Part shown: positions 46,744 through 59,658 of the stretch, piece after piece
Layout: every line of letters starts with the position of its first letter
Numbering within the stretch: the first letter of the stretch is position 1
Assembly: GCF_030052815.1 (NCBI RefSeq)
Contig: NC_079502.1
Location: 31,488,050 to 31,552,049 of the forward strand
From: Hevea brasiliensis
Taxonomy: Eukaryota > Streptophyta > Magnoliopsida > Malpighiales > Euphorbiaceae
Length of the DNA: 64,000 nt
Direction of reading: 5' to 3'
Made by a program: the position numbers and the translations under genes
Notes under the pieces: model-generated
The model's input: the letters and a program-made list of their open reading frames with translations, nothing else
Told to the model about the DNA's origin: nothing
Databases searched by the model: none

Positions 46744-47265
46744 GTAGTGCTCTAGCCAAAGTGTACACTATGCGACAGAGAGAAGAGATAGAAACATCTG
46801 ATATTGTAGCTGGTACATTTTCTATCTTTGAACAAGATGTGTATGTGCTATTTGATCCCGGGTCTACTCATTCTTATATTAGTGCCAGCATCACTTGTTT
46901 TATTACTGTCCCCTATGTGAAAATAGATTTTGAGGTGCTAGTAACTAGTTCGCTAGGACAAGAGCTTAGGGTAAACAGAATGTATAAGGATTGTCCTTTG
47001 GTGATCCAAGGACATACTTTTTTATCTGATTTGATTGAAATTCCCTTCAGAGATTATGACATCATCTTGTGCATGGATTGGTTAGCCAGGCATCATGCTA
47101 TGATTGACTGTAGACTAAAGATAGTTACTTTTGGTCTCCCTCTGTACGGTGATGTAGTAATACATGGGGAGAGGCAGTTATTGCCATCAAACCTTATTTT
47201 AGCTGCACTTGCTGGAAAAATAATCGGGAAGTGGTGTGAAGTATATTTGGCTTACATGATAGACA
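46744..47265 (+). pseudogene. E3 aspartic protease (frame open)
   Basis: The frame 46761-47516 is open across the whole domain: EETSDIVAG-type start, SIFEQDVYVLFDPGSTHSYI with the intact D-P-G-S-T motif, RDYDIILCMDWLARHHAMID and on into the RT linker. The protease itself looks undamaged, but the polyprotein is broken on both sides, so it is listed as part of a pseudogene. Confidence 0.85.
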
Positions 47266-48044
47266 CCCAAGTAGCGAGTACAACATTGAGGGATATTTCT
47301 ACTGTATGTGACTTTCCGGATGTGTTTCCTGAAGAATTACCAGAATTACCTCTGGAAAGAGAAGTGCAGTTCGAAATAGAGGTTATGCCTGGTGTGGAAC
47401 CAATCTCTATTACTCCGTACAGAATGGCACCTGCTGAGTTAAAGGAATTAAAGGTACAGTTGCAAGAATTGATTGATAAGGGCTTCATCCACCCTAGTGT
47501 GTCACCTTGGGGCTAGTTTTGTTTGTCAAGAAGAAAGATGGTACTGTCTGTCTTTGCATTGATTACAGACAGTTGAATAAGGTGACCATAAAGAATAGAT
47601 ATCTATTGCCCCACAAAGATGACTTGTTTGATCAGTTGAAGGGTGCAGCTGTGTTCTCCAAAATTTATTTAAGATGGGGCTATTATCAGTTGAAGGTTCA
47701 AGAGTAGAGCATTCCAAAAACTGCTTTCAGAACTTGATATGGCCACTATGAGTTTTTGGTTATGCCGTTCAGGTTAACCAATGCTCCAGCTGATTTTATG
47801 GACTTGATGAACACTATCTTCAAGCCATATTTAGACTAGTTTGTTGTGGTATTCATCGATGACATTTTGGTGTATTCGAAGAGTACAGAGGAGCATGATA
47901 AGCACCTAAGGAGTATTCTATAGACCCTAAGGGAGAAATAGTTGTATGCTAAGCTATCGAAATGTGAATTTTGGCTAAAGGAAATTACTTTCTTGGGGAA
48001 CATTGTATCAGCTGAAGGGATTACGGTAGATCCTAGCAAGGTAG
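47266..48044 (+). pseudogene. E3 reverse transcriptase, first part
   Basis: VCDFPDVFPEELPELPLERE, PISITPYRMAPAELKELKVQ and [15 protein letters not shown] end at a TAG (47515); [20 protein letters not shown] and [20 protein letters not shown] follow in a new frame. [17 protein letters not shown] runs into another TAG, and TGA replaces the Arg codon in AFRTRYG. The active site [16 protein letters not shown] lies near 47853. LDQF, LQTL and EKQL all have TAG for the Gln codon. C1 interrupts it after DPSKV, in the thumb. Confidence 0.9.
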
Positions 48045-50152
48045 TGAAGGAGCGGAAGCATGAAAAACATAAGTTTATACCATTGAATTCAAAAATTTTT
48101 CACCTAGGGGCACATGCATCATGCAATTTTTATCTATTTGATTTCAATGATAAACAATATATTAAAACTCTTTTAATATGTTTTTGGATTTTTATTTGCC
48201 ATTTAAGATTTTAAAATTAATCAGATTAATTTTAGAACCCTAGATTAAATCAAGAATAAATACACTAACCTCTTGATGCACTGCAGTGTATTTGCGCCTT
48301 TCGGATGCGTCTTCAGGACACCAAATATTGTCCCTCTAGCTTGTCCACACCAAGAACACCTATGGCAGCCCTTGAACAGCTTATAAAGCTTTTTCTATTA
48401 ATTAGAAAATCAAGTTTTTCCTTTTAAGAGATTAAAGATGTAAACAAGACACTAGAAAAAATTTCTAGTATTTTTAATTCAAGAGATTATTTGCTAATCT
48501 CTTGGAATAGATGAGAGAAGAAGATGAAGAGAAGGGAGAGTCTCTTGGGTGGCGGCACCAAGGGTATCAGCTGCTGGTTGTGTTGTTTTCTTTTTATAAC
48601 AACACTTATATAGCTAGGTCAGCACATTAAACCCTTGCCACATGTTACCCTCTGATTGGTTCTAGGTCTAATTGACCCAATCACATTGTACCAAGTGTCA
48701 AACCTATATTTAATCTTAATTTTAATCATCTTACATGATTAAAAAACATTTGGCAAGCTTATGTGTAGTGCCATGTGTCACCATCTCATGGTGCCACATG
48801 TCACCCTGTGAAATGACCAAAATGCCCCTGTGTCTTAATTTTGAGTTCTCAACCCAAAATAATTATTTTTCATCTTCTAATCAATTTATATCAAATATAA
48901 ATTAATTAATTAATCTCTATTAATTAATTTCTCATTAATTAAATTCATATTTAAATACTTTAAATATAAATTTAACTTATACTATACATCTAATAACCTA
49001 GATATGGTTTCAAGTCATGCTAGGGACTTTGCAATCTAATTGCAAACCAAACCTATTTAATTAAATAATTAAACTCTTTAATTAATTAATTAAATCATAT
49101 TTAATTAGTTGACAACTTGTGTATGTGCGTGACTTACTAGGCTCATCACTAATTAGCAATAAGACATGATATCAACTCTTAATATCATCATAACTCTTTC
49201 TTATCATAAATGATTTCTCTAAATCATTTTATGCACCTCATAGACCATGGTTAACACCTAGCATAGCATGCTATGGTCACCCAATTAGTAATAAGGTTTA
49301 TCTTAAATGAACCTATAATCATATGCTACCATGCACTAGAATCTCTTTGTTACAAAATCCCAACTCAAGCTGGAGTCATGGTTTATGTCAAACTCCATTT
49401 GCTATGAATATTATGTTCTCTTTTAATTCCAGTTCTTGATTAAAAGATTTTCTCATCAGAAACTCTTTTCTGATTAAATCTATCTGTCCTGGCCAGGAAC
49501 TTGAAACATCAAGAACAATTAAATGAACATAGGATTTTATCTCTATTTACTTAGAGGAACAGATTCCATCTTTATCAACACCTACCTCCATATATAACTA
49601 GTAGGAGCCAACACATGCCCATATACCCATACACAATACAAGTATGAAAATAGTATCAAACTTAATCCACCTATATACAAGATAACTGTGCTATCTCAGG
49701 TCTAAAAATTATATGCACTGATATGATTTATGACAATGCATTGACAAGAGTAAACTCTATGTGCTTGTTATAAGTGTCACCGGTTCGGCCTACTTATCAT
49801 GTATAAGTGCCTATCATGTTTGTTATATGGCATGAGACTCACCATTCCATCTTATTTATATCTCATATAAATAACTTGGGAACAAACATGAATACAATCT
49901 TTCTAGATAAGTCATGTCCTTATTATGAAGTATTCTCGACTGTGAACCTATTTATGATACTTTATACTAGAAATACTGTCACTCATATTCTTCACAACTT
50001 AAGAATAAAATTTCTAATAAAATATCAATGGACCTTTTCTATTACACATAAATATATTATGTAAATAGAAAAGTGAAAATACTTTTTATTAATAAAAGAT
50101 GTACAAGATACATACTAAATGATATGCTCTAGGGTATACTACTAACAGGTAG
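48040..50152 (-). mobile_element. C1: copia-like solo LTR with TSD
   Basis: The insert is 48045-50147 (2103 bp), flanked by perfect GGTAG repeats (48040-48044 and 50148-50152). It begins TGAAGGAGCGGAAGCATG and ends TACTACTAACA, TG...CA on the plus strand. Comparison with C0, which has a PBS on its right, shows that C1 lies in the minus orientation. It has no pol genes and no second LTR, so it is a solo LTR. It contains CTTGTCCACACCAAGAACAC, repeated ATTAATTAATT words, and a MADS-like A/T-rich zone without coding content. An 85-codon open frame at 49807-50064 is shared with C2 but is likely chance. Confidence 0.9.
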
Positions 50153-50487
50153 AAGCTATCCTTAATTGGAAGCCACCTAGAAATGTTACAGAAGTTCACA
50201 GTTTTCTGGGCTTAGCTGGTTACTACGGTTGGTTTGTAAAGGGATTTTCTATGTTAGCATCTCCACTAACTAAGCTACTTTAGAAAGAAGTAAAATTTCA
50301 GTAGACGGATAAATGCCAGTATAGCTTTGATTTGTTAAAGAGATATTTGACTGAAGCTCCAATCCTAACTTTACCTACTCTGAGTAAAGAATATACTGTT
50401 TATAGCGATGCTTCTCACAATGGGCTAGGTTGTGTACTGATGCAAGACTGAAATGTTATTGCTTATACATCTCGTCAGCTGAAAACC
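50153..50487 (+). pseudogene. E3 reverse transcriptase end and RNase H start
   Basis: The coding sequence resumes with [20 protein letters not shown] and [20 protein letters not shown], then a TAG for Trp (LL-stop-KEVKF), a TAG for Gln, and the RNase H start [19 protein letters not shown], a TGA for Arg, NVIAYTSRQLKT. E4 cuts it at 50487. AAACC (50483-50487) is the expected left target copy for E4. The rest of E3 must lie right of the window, if it survives. Confidence 0.9.
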
Positions 50488-52757
50488 TGTAACACCCTTA
50501 CTTTAGCTAGTATGTACATTCTACTGTTCTGGTGACTAATGTCGGTCCGAGCAGCAAGAATGTCTGGAACTATATTTAGACTATAGTGAGAAGTCATAAA
50601 TAACCCAAATAATAGTAAGAAAAATTTAGAAAAAATTTTAGAAATGAAATGCGTTAAGGTTAAATGAGCCATAGCTCCAGCGATGGGTAACCTAACGGGA
50701 AGCTACTGTGAAGACAGCTAGCAACCCTAAACCTGGGGCAAACCCTGTGAAATAATTTATGGGACTCCATAGAAAGATTATTGGGGTTTCGATGATAATA
50801 AATTGCTAAGAAAACACAAGAAAAATTAAATCAATCGGTACAGACGATTTTGGCTCAATAAGCTAAACGAAGGGCATTTCGGTCATTTCATATTCAGAGA
50901 TTATTTTTGACCAACTTGTCCAATTGAGTAAGTGAGATTTATGTCATAAAATATAAATAAATATTGATGAAAAATTAATTAACAATAAGTAAAAAAAAGA
51001 AGAAAGGAAAAGAAAAAGAAAATGGAATTAAATTAGATTTATGACATGGGCATGATGTAATTAAAAAATCCCTAACCAATCAAAGTTTGACAAACACATT
51101 AAAAGAGATAAAAAGAGAGTTAAATTAAATAAAAATTGGTTATCTTCTTCATTTGGTTCATCTTGGCCTAACCATCTCTTGGGTTTTCCTCCATGGATGC
51201 TTCTTGAAGCTCCAATTTCCCATCAAAATCATTCATATTTTCCCAATCATCAAACACAAAAACTTGATTTTAGACCTAGCTTAAGAGATTAGAAGCAAAA
51301 GGGAGAAGAGAAATTGAAGTTGGCAAGCTTGGGATTGGTTCATTAAGAGGTTAGTATCAAATCTTTCCTCTCTCTCTTTTAATTCTTGGTTAGATACTTG
51401 ATTTAAGTTAGAATTTGTAAGAAAATGGAATGAAATTCATATGTATGTAAACCCTCAAATTTTGGCAGCCAAGAGAGGGTGAGGATTTTGAGGGTTTAGT
51501 TATAATTAAGCTTGTATATTAATGTCAATTAATGTGTATACATGAAGTGGAGTTGAAATTTTATGAGTTTGCATGAGATTGAGACTTTGATCAATTAGGG
51601 TTTGTGATAAATTAGCGGTTGTTGTGTTTTTATGCTTAATTGGAGTTCTAATGGTCAATTAGTGACCTTTTGATATGGTATGACCTCAAAATAAAATTGA
51701 TTGTGGCATTGCAAATTGATTTGGTATGCTGCCCCTATGGTACCAGATTTTCTGAACTTGAGTCCAGTGTGGTTGGGTTGTAATATCTGGACTTGTGTAG
51801 CTCCAATTGGTGCAAGGATAATTGAACGTGAAACTAGACACATAATGGCACATTTTTTATTGAGAAACCCTGCCCAGAAAACTAACTTAGGATAACCTAA
51901 ATTCTGCCTCAATCTGGGTAACCAATAGACTAGACCTGGAAAATTTACCAAATGAACAGTCCATAACTTTGTGTAGAGAGGTCCAAATGACCTGATTTAT
52001 GTGGCCATGGAAAGCTTAGACAATTTAGAACAACTTTTATGAAGAATATAAACCCAAATTCTGATCATAACCTAATGAAATTGTCCCCCAAAGTCAGGAC
52101 ACCAAAACTATCAGAACCAATTTCTGCCCAGAAATTCTGGGTAATGGCCAATCCGGCCAGCCATAGGAAAAATGACATAACTTGAGCTACAAAACTCCAA
52201 ATGGAGTGATTCAAAAAGGGAATTCAAGAAGACATAATAAGGAACAACTTTGATGAAGAGAGTGTAGTCAAATTTCTACTGTAGAAATGTCCAATGGAAT
52301 AGTAAACATAAGCCATGGAATCTGAAAATTTGAAATAACCTGTAATGAGCTTTTAAATGAAATTTGCAACAAATGCCAACAATTGTAGAATTCAAAATGT
52401 GGTATATTGCGGTCATTAGAACTAACATACCTATTGTTTATGAAAAAGTCAACATTTTGGTTGACTAGTAAGGTTAACAGTAACTCCTAAATATCAAATA
52501 CAATGAATTACACAATTAACTTTGTAATATGCCCTAGTATGCCTAGTTTGATTGGTTTGGATAGGTTGGCATGCCAATAGGGTTCTGATAGCAGTACCGC
52601 ATATGGTTTTATACCATTCCATGATTTATGACATTTATTGCCATTTTGTAATATTATGGTCTATGACCATTCTGCAATGCTTGATACATTTGGCCTTGTG
52701 CCCAATGATTATTATGGCTTATCAGTTGTTCTATTGCACACCTAGAGACACTTTGTG
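50488..52757 (+). mobile_element. E4 5' LTR, segment 1 (type B)
   Basis: Starts TGTAACACCCTTACTTTAGC. U3 modules at about 51800, 51965 and 52180. Near 52690 it reads GGCCTTGTGCCCAATGATT and CAGTTGTTCTATTGCACACC, the same words as L2 in inverse orientation. S3 interrupts after TTGTG. With segment 2 (from 56457) the LTR is about 3.19 kb. Confidence 0.85.
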
Positions 52758-55700
52758 TATCACACCTTACCCCTCTGTAAGGCATAACATGATCCCGTAG
52801 AATACCTAATGAACTACCGAACTTCACCTACCGATAACTCATTAAGTACCCTACAAGGGATTTTAAAACAATTTTCTTATTTTTGACAAGTGGTGAGCAT
52901 TATCTAATAAGTACTTAAAACATTTAGTTAAATTAAAACTAGTTAATATTTTTGGCCCATTTTATTTTTACGTAAATTTTATAAAAATTTTGACAGAGTT
53001 TCCTCTGTATTTTGAGAAACCAGTTCTTCAAATACCTGAAATAAAAGCACTTCCAATAATTTTCTAACCACTGCTTCAAATTCATACTCAATCTCAACCA
53101 ATTTCTCAAAATTCACAAGATCAATAATTCTCAAAATACTGTCAAACAATATCATTCATATTTCGTTAAAAACAAAACAATTTATACACATCCTAACAAT
53201 TTTATATCAAAAGAAACACAAACTAAACTTTATTATAAACTTCATACAAATTTGTGTACAAGCTGCTCAAGACCCATTTTTACATGTCCATACATTTATG
53301 TGCAATATATAAATCAAAAGAAGTATTTGCAGTTAGGGTATAAATTATACCCGAAGGCTTCAAGCTGATGACTTCACACACTTCAAGAAATCTGCTGCTC
53401 CTCTAGTCTCTCAGATTCGATAAAGAATAAAGCTATCACGAGTACTAGGACTCAGTGGTGCACAATATACTAAAATAATCTTTATGCAAAGCTTAAAGCA
53501 CATTCATTCAAAAATTTGGCTAAACATGAAAATTAAATACAATCATGCATTGTGAGATTTTACATGTAAACCAAGTTCATTTCAAAGTATCAAAACACAT
53601 TTCATAAAACCCACAGTTAGATCACGCCATTCGAAACAAATAGAATCTCAATAGCCAGAGGCTAAAGAGAAATCACATGAATCTCAATAGCCAGAGGCTA
53701 AAGAGAAATCATATCACAGGCTAGCTAGCTCAAATATATGGATATCCATTCACATCCTCTTCTACTGGCACACCTCAACACTTCTCCAGAGAAGGAATCA
53801 AAATTCGAAACTAATTACCCCCACTAGTCGTGCTAGTGAGGTGTTCAAATATATGGTCATGACACTGTGGTTTCAAAACTTATCTTAACAATTTGCTAAA
53901 CATTGTCATTTCAAATATACACAATAACTTTCACAATTTAAATCAAACATCATAAAAATGCTATAATCCAATATTTCACATTATTCAAAACATTATGCAA
54001 AAGATGATTATAAAAGTATATGTTGTGCACAAACCTCAAACGAGTCGCCTGTTGGCCTTGACTCGACTCCTCGGGTTCTGTCCCGGTATTTTTTCCACTG
54101 AAACACGAAATTTTCCAATGTTTCAGTACTAAAACTTAAAATAAATCCAAAATAAACTTAACTTCACATTTAGCTAGCTCTAACGTGTTAAATTCGACGT
54201 TCTCAAAATTTTGTGTTTCGGGTTACTATTCACTGCACTATTCAAGTCAAATTATTGACTTTCTAAGGCTTAATAGGTATGGGAACTCCAACTTCACCCA
54301 CATACCAAATTTTGGTCACCAAACTTGTTGGTTTTGGTCATTTGTTTAAAGCTTAGGTCATTTTGGCAAAATTGCCAATTTTCGGTTTTGGTTCTCCGAA
54401 GTTGCACTGTTTCATTGGTCGGTCTACTGTTGGAATTTGACAAAACTTCCTTCATAGAAAATGTTCCTTATTGTCTTAAGTGTATTCTCATTTTTGGATC
54501 ACCTCAATCGGAGTTTTGTAGCTCAAGTTATGGCAAAAATAAGTTTACTGTTCACGTGCACTGTTCATACTGCATTTTTGGGTTCTGGCAGATTTTGGTC
54601 CAACTTTGGTCAGTAATTTGATTAAGTTAAGTTCATAATTTGGTCTAACTTTCTTCATATGAAATGTTCTACTATGTCTTAGGTTTCCATCGGTTCAAGA
54701 ATCGCCTAAATCCAAGTTTTCTAGAGGGAGTTATAGCTATCCAAACATTGCTGCTCAATGAAAATTCTGCAGAGTTGCAGGTTTGGTAACCTAACTTTGC
54801 TCAATAATTTGAATGGGTTAATGGCATAATTTGGGGTGATGTTCTTCATGAAAGTTTTAGATCTATATGCCCTCTAACCACTGGCCAAATTTCAGGTCAA
54901 TTTGACCTGTCTAACTCGAGTTATGACCAAATGAACAGTTACTGTTCATTTAGTCAGTTTAGTGCAGTGGCAGCCTACAATCAATCCACTTTGGTCAATT
55001 GTTTCACCAAGTTTTGGTCAGTTTTTGGCCATGGTTCCTTAATGAAAATTGTGCTCTTTTATGTCTATTTTCATCTCCAATTGGTAGCATATCAATTGGA
55101 CTTGTAAAATTTGAGTTTTGGTCCTTCAAAGTGGGTTTGGTCATGCTGCCAGCAGCATGACCATTGACCTACGAATTTGATTTTTATTCCAACAATTCCC
55201 ACACAACTTATTTGGTCATAATTGACCATTATTTCATTTCAAAATAGGTTAAACATGCCATTTATGTATTTCTCCAATTTTTGGTTCATAAACCCTAGCA
55301 TTGAAACCCTAATCTCACTAATTCATTATATTTAACTACTTTCAAATCCTTAAACCATAATAACTCAACTACTTAAGGTTCATATATTCATTTAAGTCAA
55401 TCAAACCATGAAACAATACCTTCATTCCATGCTGGCTGAAATCTTTATGATCCCTTATCTTAACATTTTGTTTTAACTTTTATCAAATTCCAACTTAATA
55501 CAAATAGTTAATCATTAATATAAAGAAAAATTTAAGAGATAAACACTAACCTTGCTTGGTGGGTTTCTAGGTTTTACTTCCTTCAAGTCTTTCTTTTTCT
55601 TTTTACTCTCTAATGCTTCTTCAACATGTAAAGAGAATTTTTAATGTTGGGACTTTGTGAATTTATGGAAGTAAGTAAGGAAATTCAAGCTTTCTAATTC

Positions 55701-56456
55701 TTAAAAATGGTGGAACAAGTGAGTGAGAATGAAAGGGAGAGATGGGTGGCACTTGATGGAAGAAGAAGAAGAAAATCCCAACTTTTTTTCCTTTTGTTTT
55801 CCTTTACACGTTTTTGGCTTATGGAAGACCCCTAAATCCAAATTAATTAATTCAATTTATTAATTTAGTTATGACATCATGCATGATGTCATAACTTTTG
55901 ACTTTTCCAACCTCTTTCCTTTTCTCTTTTTTTTTTTATTTTTCTATTAGTTCTTTAATTTAATTCTCGATTCTGAAATTTTCTTTTCTCCGATTTTATT
56001 TGACTGTTAGGTCAGGAGTCAGCTCTCGGGGTCAATTGACCAAATTGCCCTTCGCCAGTTCATCCCGGTTTACAAATAATCCAATATTTCTTCCGGCTCC
56101 CTGACCTAATTATTTGACTGGCTTAACAGTTCTTTTTCATAATTTTCTCTTTTCCACTGTGTTCATAAGGGTCCTAAGGACCGCAGCGTCACTTTTTACG
56201 GTTCGAAATTTGAGTTTAAAACGACTTCAGCTGCTCGTTCAGGAGGTCACTCATCGCTGTGACTCTCGGCTCGTTTAACCTCTTATGTTCTGTTTTTCTT
56301 ATTTATAGTTAACTAATTAAACATTACTAATTATTTGTGTTTATGGCTTCTCAAATTGTCTTAAGTGTGGCCCTAATCCCATTAATTGTCCGGACCGACA
56401 CCGGTCACCGGAACAGTTAAATATACCAGGCTATACAACGGGGGTGTTATATTGTG
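52753..56456 (-). mobile_element. S3: solo type-A LTR, minus strand, with TSD
   Basis: The LTR is 52758-56451 (3694 bp), flanked by perfect TTGTG repeats (52753-52757 and 56452-56456). The plus-strand ends are TATCACACCTTACCCC and GGGGGTGTTATA; both TG/CA termini show a transition. It has four U3 modules (about 54440, 54650, 54840 and 55040), a double hairpin variant at 53430-53466, and a 36-bp duplication at 53643. No internal region. Confidence 0.9.
53643..53714. repeat. 36-bp direct duplication in S3
   Basis: GAATCTCAATAGCCAGAGGC plus TAAAGAGAAATCA occurs at 53643 and 53679. Confidence 0.9.
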
Positions 56457-57380
56457 ACCGACGGTGTGATAGCCCAAGGTACTTGGTACCCAATACCAAT
56501 TTACCCATTTATCTAGTCCGGTCAATTTACATTGGTTACTTGGGCAACTAAATTAAGTTTTAATAAATTATTACCAAATCATGAACATAAAAAGTATCAA
56601 ATTGATAATTTTATTAATAGTTACCAAAATTTTAGGTTGCACAAAAAATAAATAAAATGCCTGCATATTTATTTATTTTAGTTTATTTTTACTTTATAGT
56701 GGCACAACTAAGCTGTATTACTTAGCGCGTCACTGTTTGTCACGCATAGGTACTGAAGACACCAATAGAGAGCCCAGAAGACCTCAAACTAGGTGATTAT
56801 TCAGATCTGCAGTGAGTCTAGAGTCACCTCCATTACAGTGCATCTTTGGTAGGACCATTAGGTTCCTTTTTTTTTGTATTTTGTATTTTGCATTTTGTAA
56901 TAGACATTAGTTTTTGTTTTGTACATTATAGACTCATGTAATTATATGTCACTGTAATTATCTGTAAATTTTATTACTTAATAAGACTTGAGTACTTCTC
57001 CATGAAATTGAGTTTAATTATGATATGAATGAAATTGTGAAATTGTGTTGAAATATTGAGAATTTTGAGAAATATTGAGATTTTGTTGATGGATATTGAA
57101 GTTGATGATATGAACAATATACTGGGAGTGTTTTTACTAGGTTCAGAAGAACTATTTTTCCAATTTATAACCGACACTCTGCCGAATTTTCTATAAAATT
57201 TACGAAAATTCAAATTAATCAAAATTTTAAATAAAGGACATAACTGGTATGAATTTCACATAAAAGCCTTTTTAATCAATAAAATAAGTATTGGAAGTTA
57301 TAATAAGATAAAAGAAGGTGCTCCGATACACTATGCAGCATGCCTTGCTCGGCTACACTGTAGACGGGTAAGGAGTGTCA
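56457..57380 (+). mobile_element. E4 5' LTR, segment 2
   Basis: Resumes ACCGACGGTGTGATAGCCC, matching the inverse of L2 near 60600. It carries the type-B hairpin pair (56703-56752) and ends GGCTACACTGTAGACGGGTA and AGGAGTGTCA, the type-B 3' terminus. Confidence 0.85.
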
Positions 57381-57387
57381 TATTTAG

Positions 57388-57400
57388 TGGTATCAGAGCA
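57388..57400 (+). promoter_or_regulatory. E4 primer-binding site, tRNA-iMet
   Basis: TGGTATCAGAGCA after the spacer TATTTAG. Confidence 0.95.
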
Positions 57401-57546
57401 CGATTTAGGTGTTTTTGTGTCTAGATAGAGTGCATACCATTGCATTGCATTTGTAAGAGTTGAGGTGACACTAATGCAGATCTGTTTGCCTTTGATTGTT
57501 TTGGTTAGGATATGGATTCAACCTCACAGAAAGCAGTTGATGAAGA
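57401..57546 (+). pseudogene. E4 leader and first codons of gag
   Basis: A leader of about 110 bp leads to an ATG at 57512 that begins MDSTSQKAVDED. After the twelfth codon or so the sequence is cut by C2, and beyond C2 by L2. Nothing more of E4 coding sequence is in the window. The reading as gag rests on its place right after the PBS. Confidence 0.6.
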
Positions 57547-59658
57547 TGAAGGAACGGAAGCATGAAAAGCACAAGTTTATACTATTGAATTCAAAAATTT
57601 TCACCTAGGGTCACATGCATCATGCAAGATTTATTTTTATCTATTTGATTTCAATGATAAATAACATATTAAAACTCTTTTAATATGTTTTTGGATCTGT
57701 ATTTGCCATTTAAGATTTTAAAATTAATCATATTAATTTTAGAACCCTAGATTAAATCAAGAATGATTACACTAACCTCTTGATGCACTGCAGCGTGTCT
57801 GCGCCTTTGAGATTCGTCTTCAGGACACCAGATGTTGTCCCTCTAGCTTGTCCACACCAAGAACACCTATGGCAGCCCTTGAACAGCTTCTAAAGCTTTT
57901 TCTATTAATTAGAAATTCAAGTTCTGCCTTTTAAGATATTAGAGATGTAAACAGGACACTAGAAACAATTTCTAGTGTTCTTAATTCAAGAGATTAATGG
58001 CTAATCTCTTTGAATTGATGAGAGATGAAGAAGAATAAATGAAAACCCTCAAAGTGGTGTGACAAAGGAGAGGAGTGGCTACTGGTTGCTTTTCTTTTTC
58101 ATAACAACACTTAAATAGCTAGGTTAACACATTAAACCCTTGCCACATGTCACCCTTTGATTAGCTCTAGGTTTAAGTGACCCAATCACATTGTGCCAAG
58201 TGTCAAACCTATATTTAATCTTGATTTTAATCATCTTATATGATTAAAAAACATTTGGCAAGCTTATGTGTAATCCCATGTGTCACCATCTCATGGTGCC
58301 ACGTGTCACACTGTGAAATGACCAAAATGCCCCTGTGTCTTAATTTTGAGTTCTCAACCCAAAATAATTATTTCTCTTCTTCTAATTAATTTATATCAAA
58401 TATAAATTAATTAATTAATCTCTATTAATTAATTTCTCATTAATTAAATTCATATTTAAACACTTTAAATATAAATTTAACTTATATTATACATCCAATA
58501 ATCTAGATTTGGTTTCAAGTCATGCTAGGGACTTTGCAATTTAATTACAAACCAAACCTATTTAATTAATCAATTAAACTCTTTAATTAATTAATTAAAT
58601 CATATTTAAATAGGTGATAACTTGTGTATGTGTGTGACTTACTAGGCTCATTACTAATTGGCAATGAGACATGATATCAACTCTTAATATCATCAGAACT
58701 CTTTCTTACCATAAATGATTTCTCTAAATCATTTTATGAACCTCATAGACCATGGTTAACACCTAGCATAGCATGCCATGGCCACCCAATTAGTAATAAG
58801 ATTTACCTTAAATGAACCTATAATCATATGTTACCATGCACTAGAATCTCTCTGTTACAAAATCCCAACTCAAGCTGGAGTCACGGTTTATGTCAAACTC
58901 CATTTGCTATTAATATTATGTTATCTTTTAATTCCAGTTCTTGATTAAAAGATTTTCTCATCAGAAACTCTTTTCTGATTAAATCTATCTGTCCTGGCCA
59001 GGAACTTGAAACATCAAGAACAATTAAATGAACATATGATTTTATCTCTATTTACTTAGAGGAACAGATTCCATCTTAATCAACACCTACCTCCATATAT
59101 AACTAGTAGGAGCCAACACATGCCCATATACCCATACATAGTACAAGTATAAAAGCAGTATCAAACTCAAACTACCTATATACAAGATAATTGTGCTATC
59201 TCAGGTCTAAAGATTATATGCACTAATATGATTTATGACAAAACATTGACAAGAGTAAACTCCATGTGCTTGTCATAAGTGTCACTGGTTCGGCCTACTT
59301 ATCATTTATAAGTGCCTATCATGTTTGTCATATGGCATGAGACTCACCATTCCATCTTATTTATATCACATATAAATGACTTGGTAACAAACATGAATAC
59401 AATCTTTCTGGATAAGTCGTGTCCTTATTATGAAGTATCCTCGATTGTGAACCTATTTATGATACTTTGTGCTAGAAATATTGTCACTCATATTCTTAAC
59501 AACTTAAGAATAATATTTCTAACAAAATATCAATGGACCTTTTCTATTACACATAAATATATTATGTAAACGGAAAAGTGGAAATGCCTTTTATTAATAC
59601 AAATATGTACAAGATACATACTAAATGATATGCTCTAGGGTATACTACTAACAGAAGA
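57542..59658 (-). mobile_element. C2: copia-like solo LTR with TSD
   Basis: The insert is 57547-59653 (2107 bp), flanked by GAAGA on both sides (57542-57546 and 59654-59658). It is nearly collinear with C1 over its whole length, starting TGAAGGAACGGAAGCATG and ending TACTACTAACA. Differences from C1 are mostly single bases plus a few short indels, for example the region of 58030-58090. It is a solo LTR. Its right target copy abuts the L2 terminus. Confidence 0.9.

Noticed and set aside
49807..50064. A protein gene in C1
   Set aside because: It is kept only as a weak finding. Overall LTR similarity explains its presence in C2, and LTRs of this kind are non-coding.
54325..54621. 98-codon frame in S3
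   Set aside because: It lies in U3 sequence homologous to the other LTRs, with no family match and no matching frame in them.
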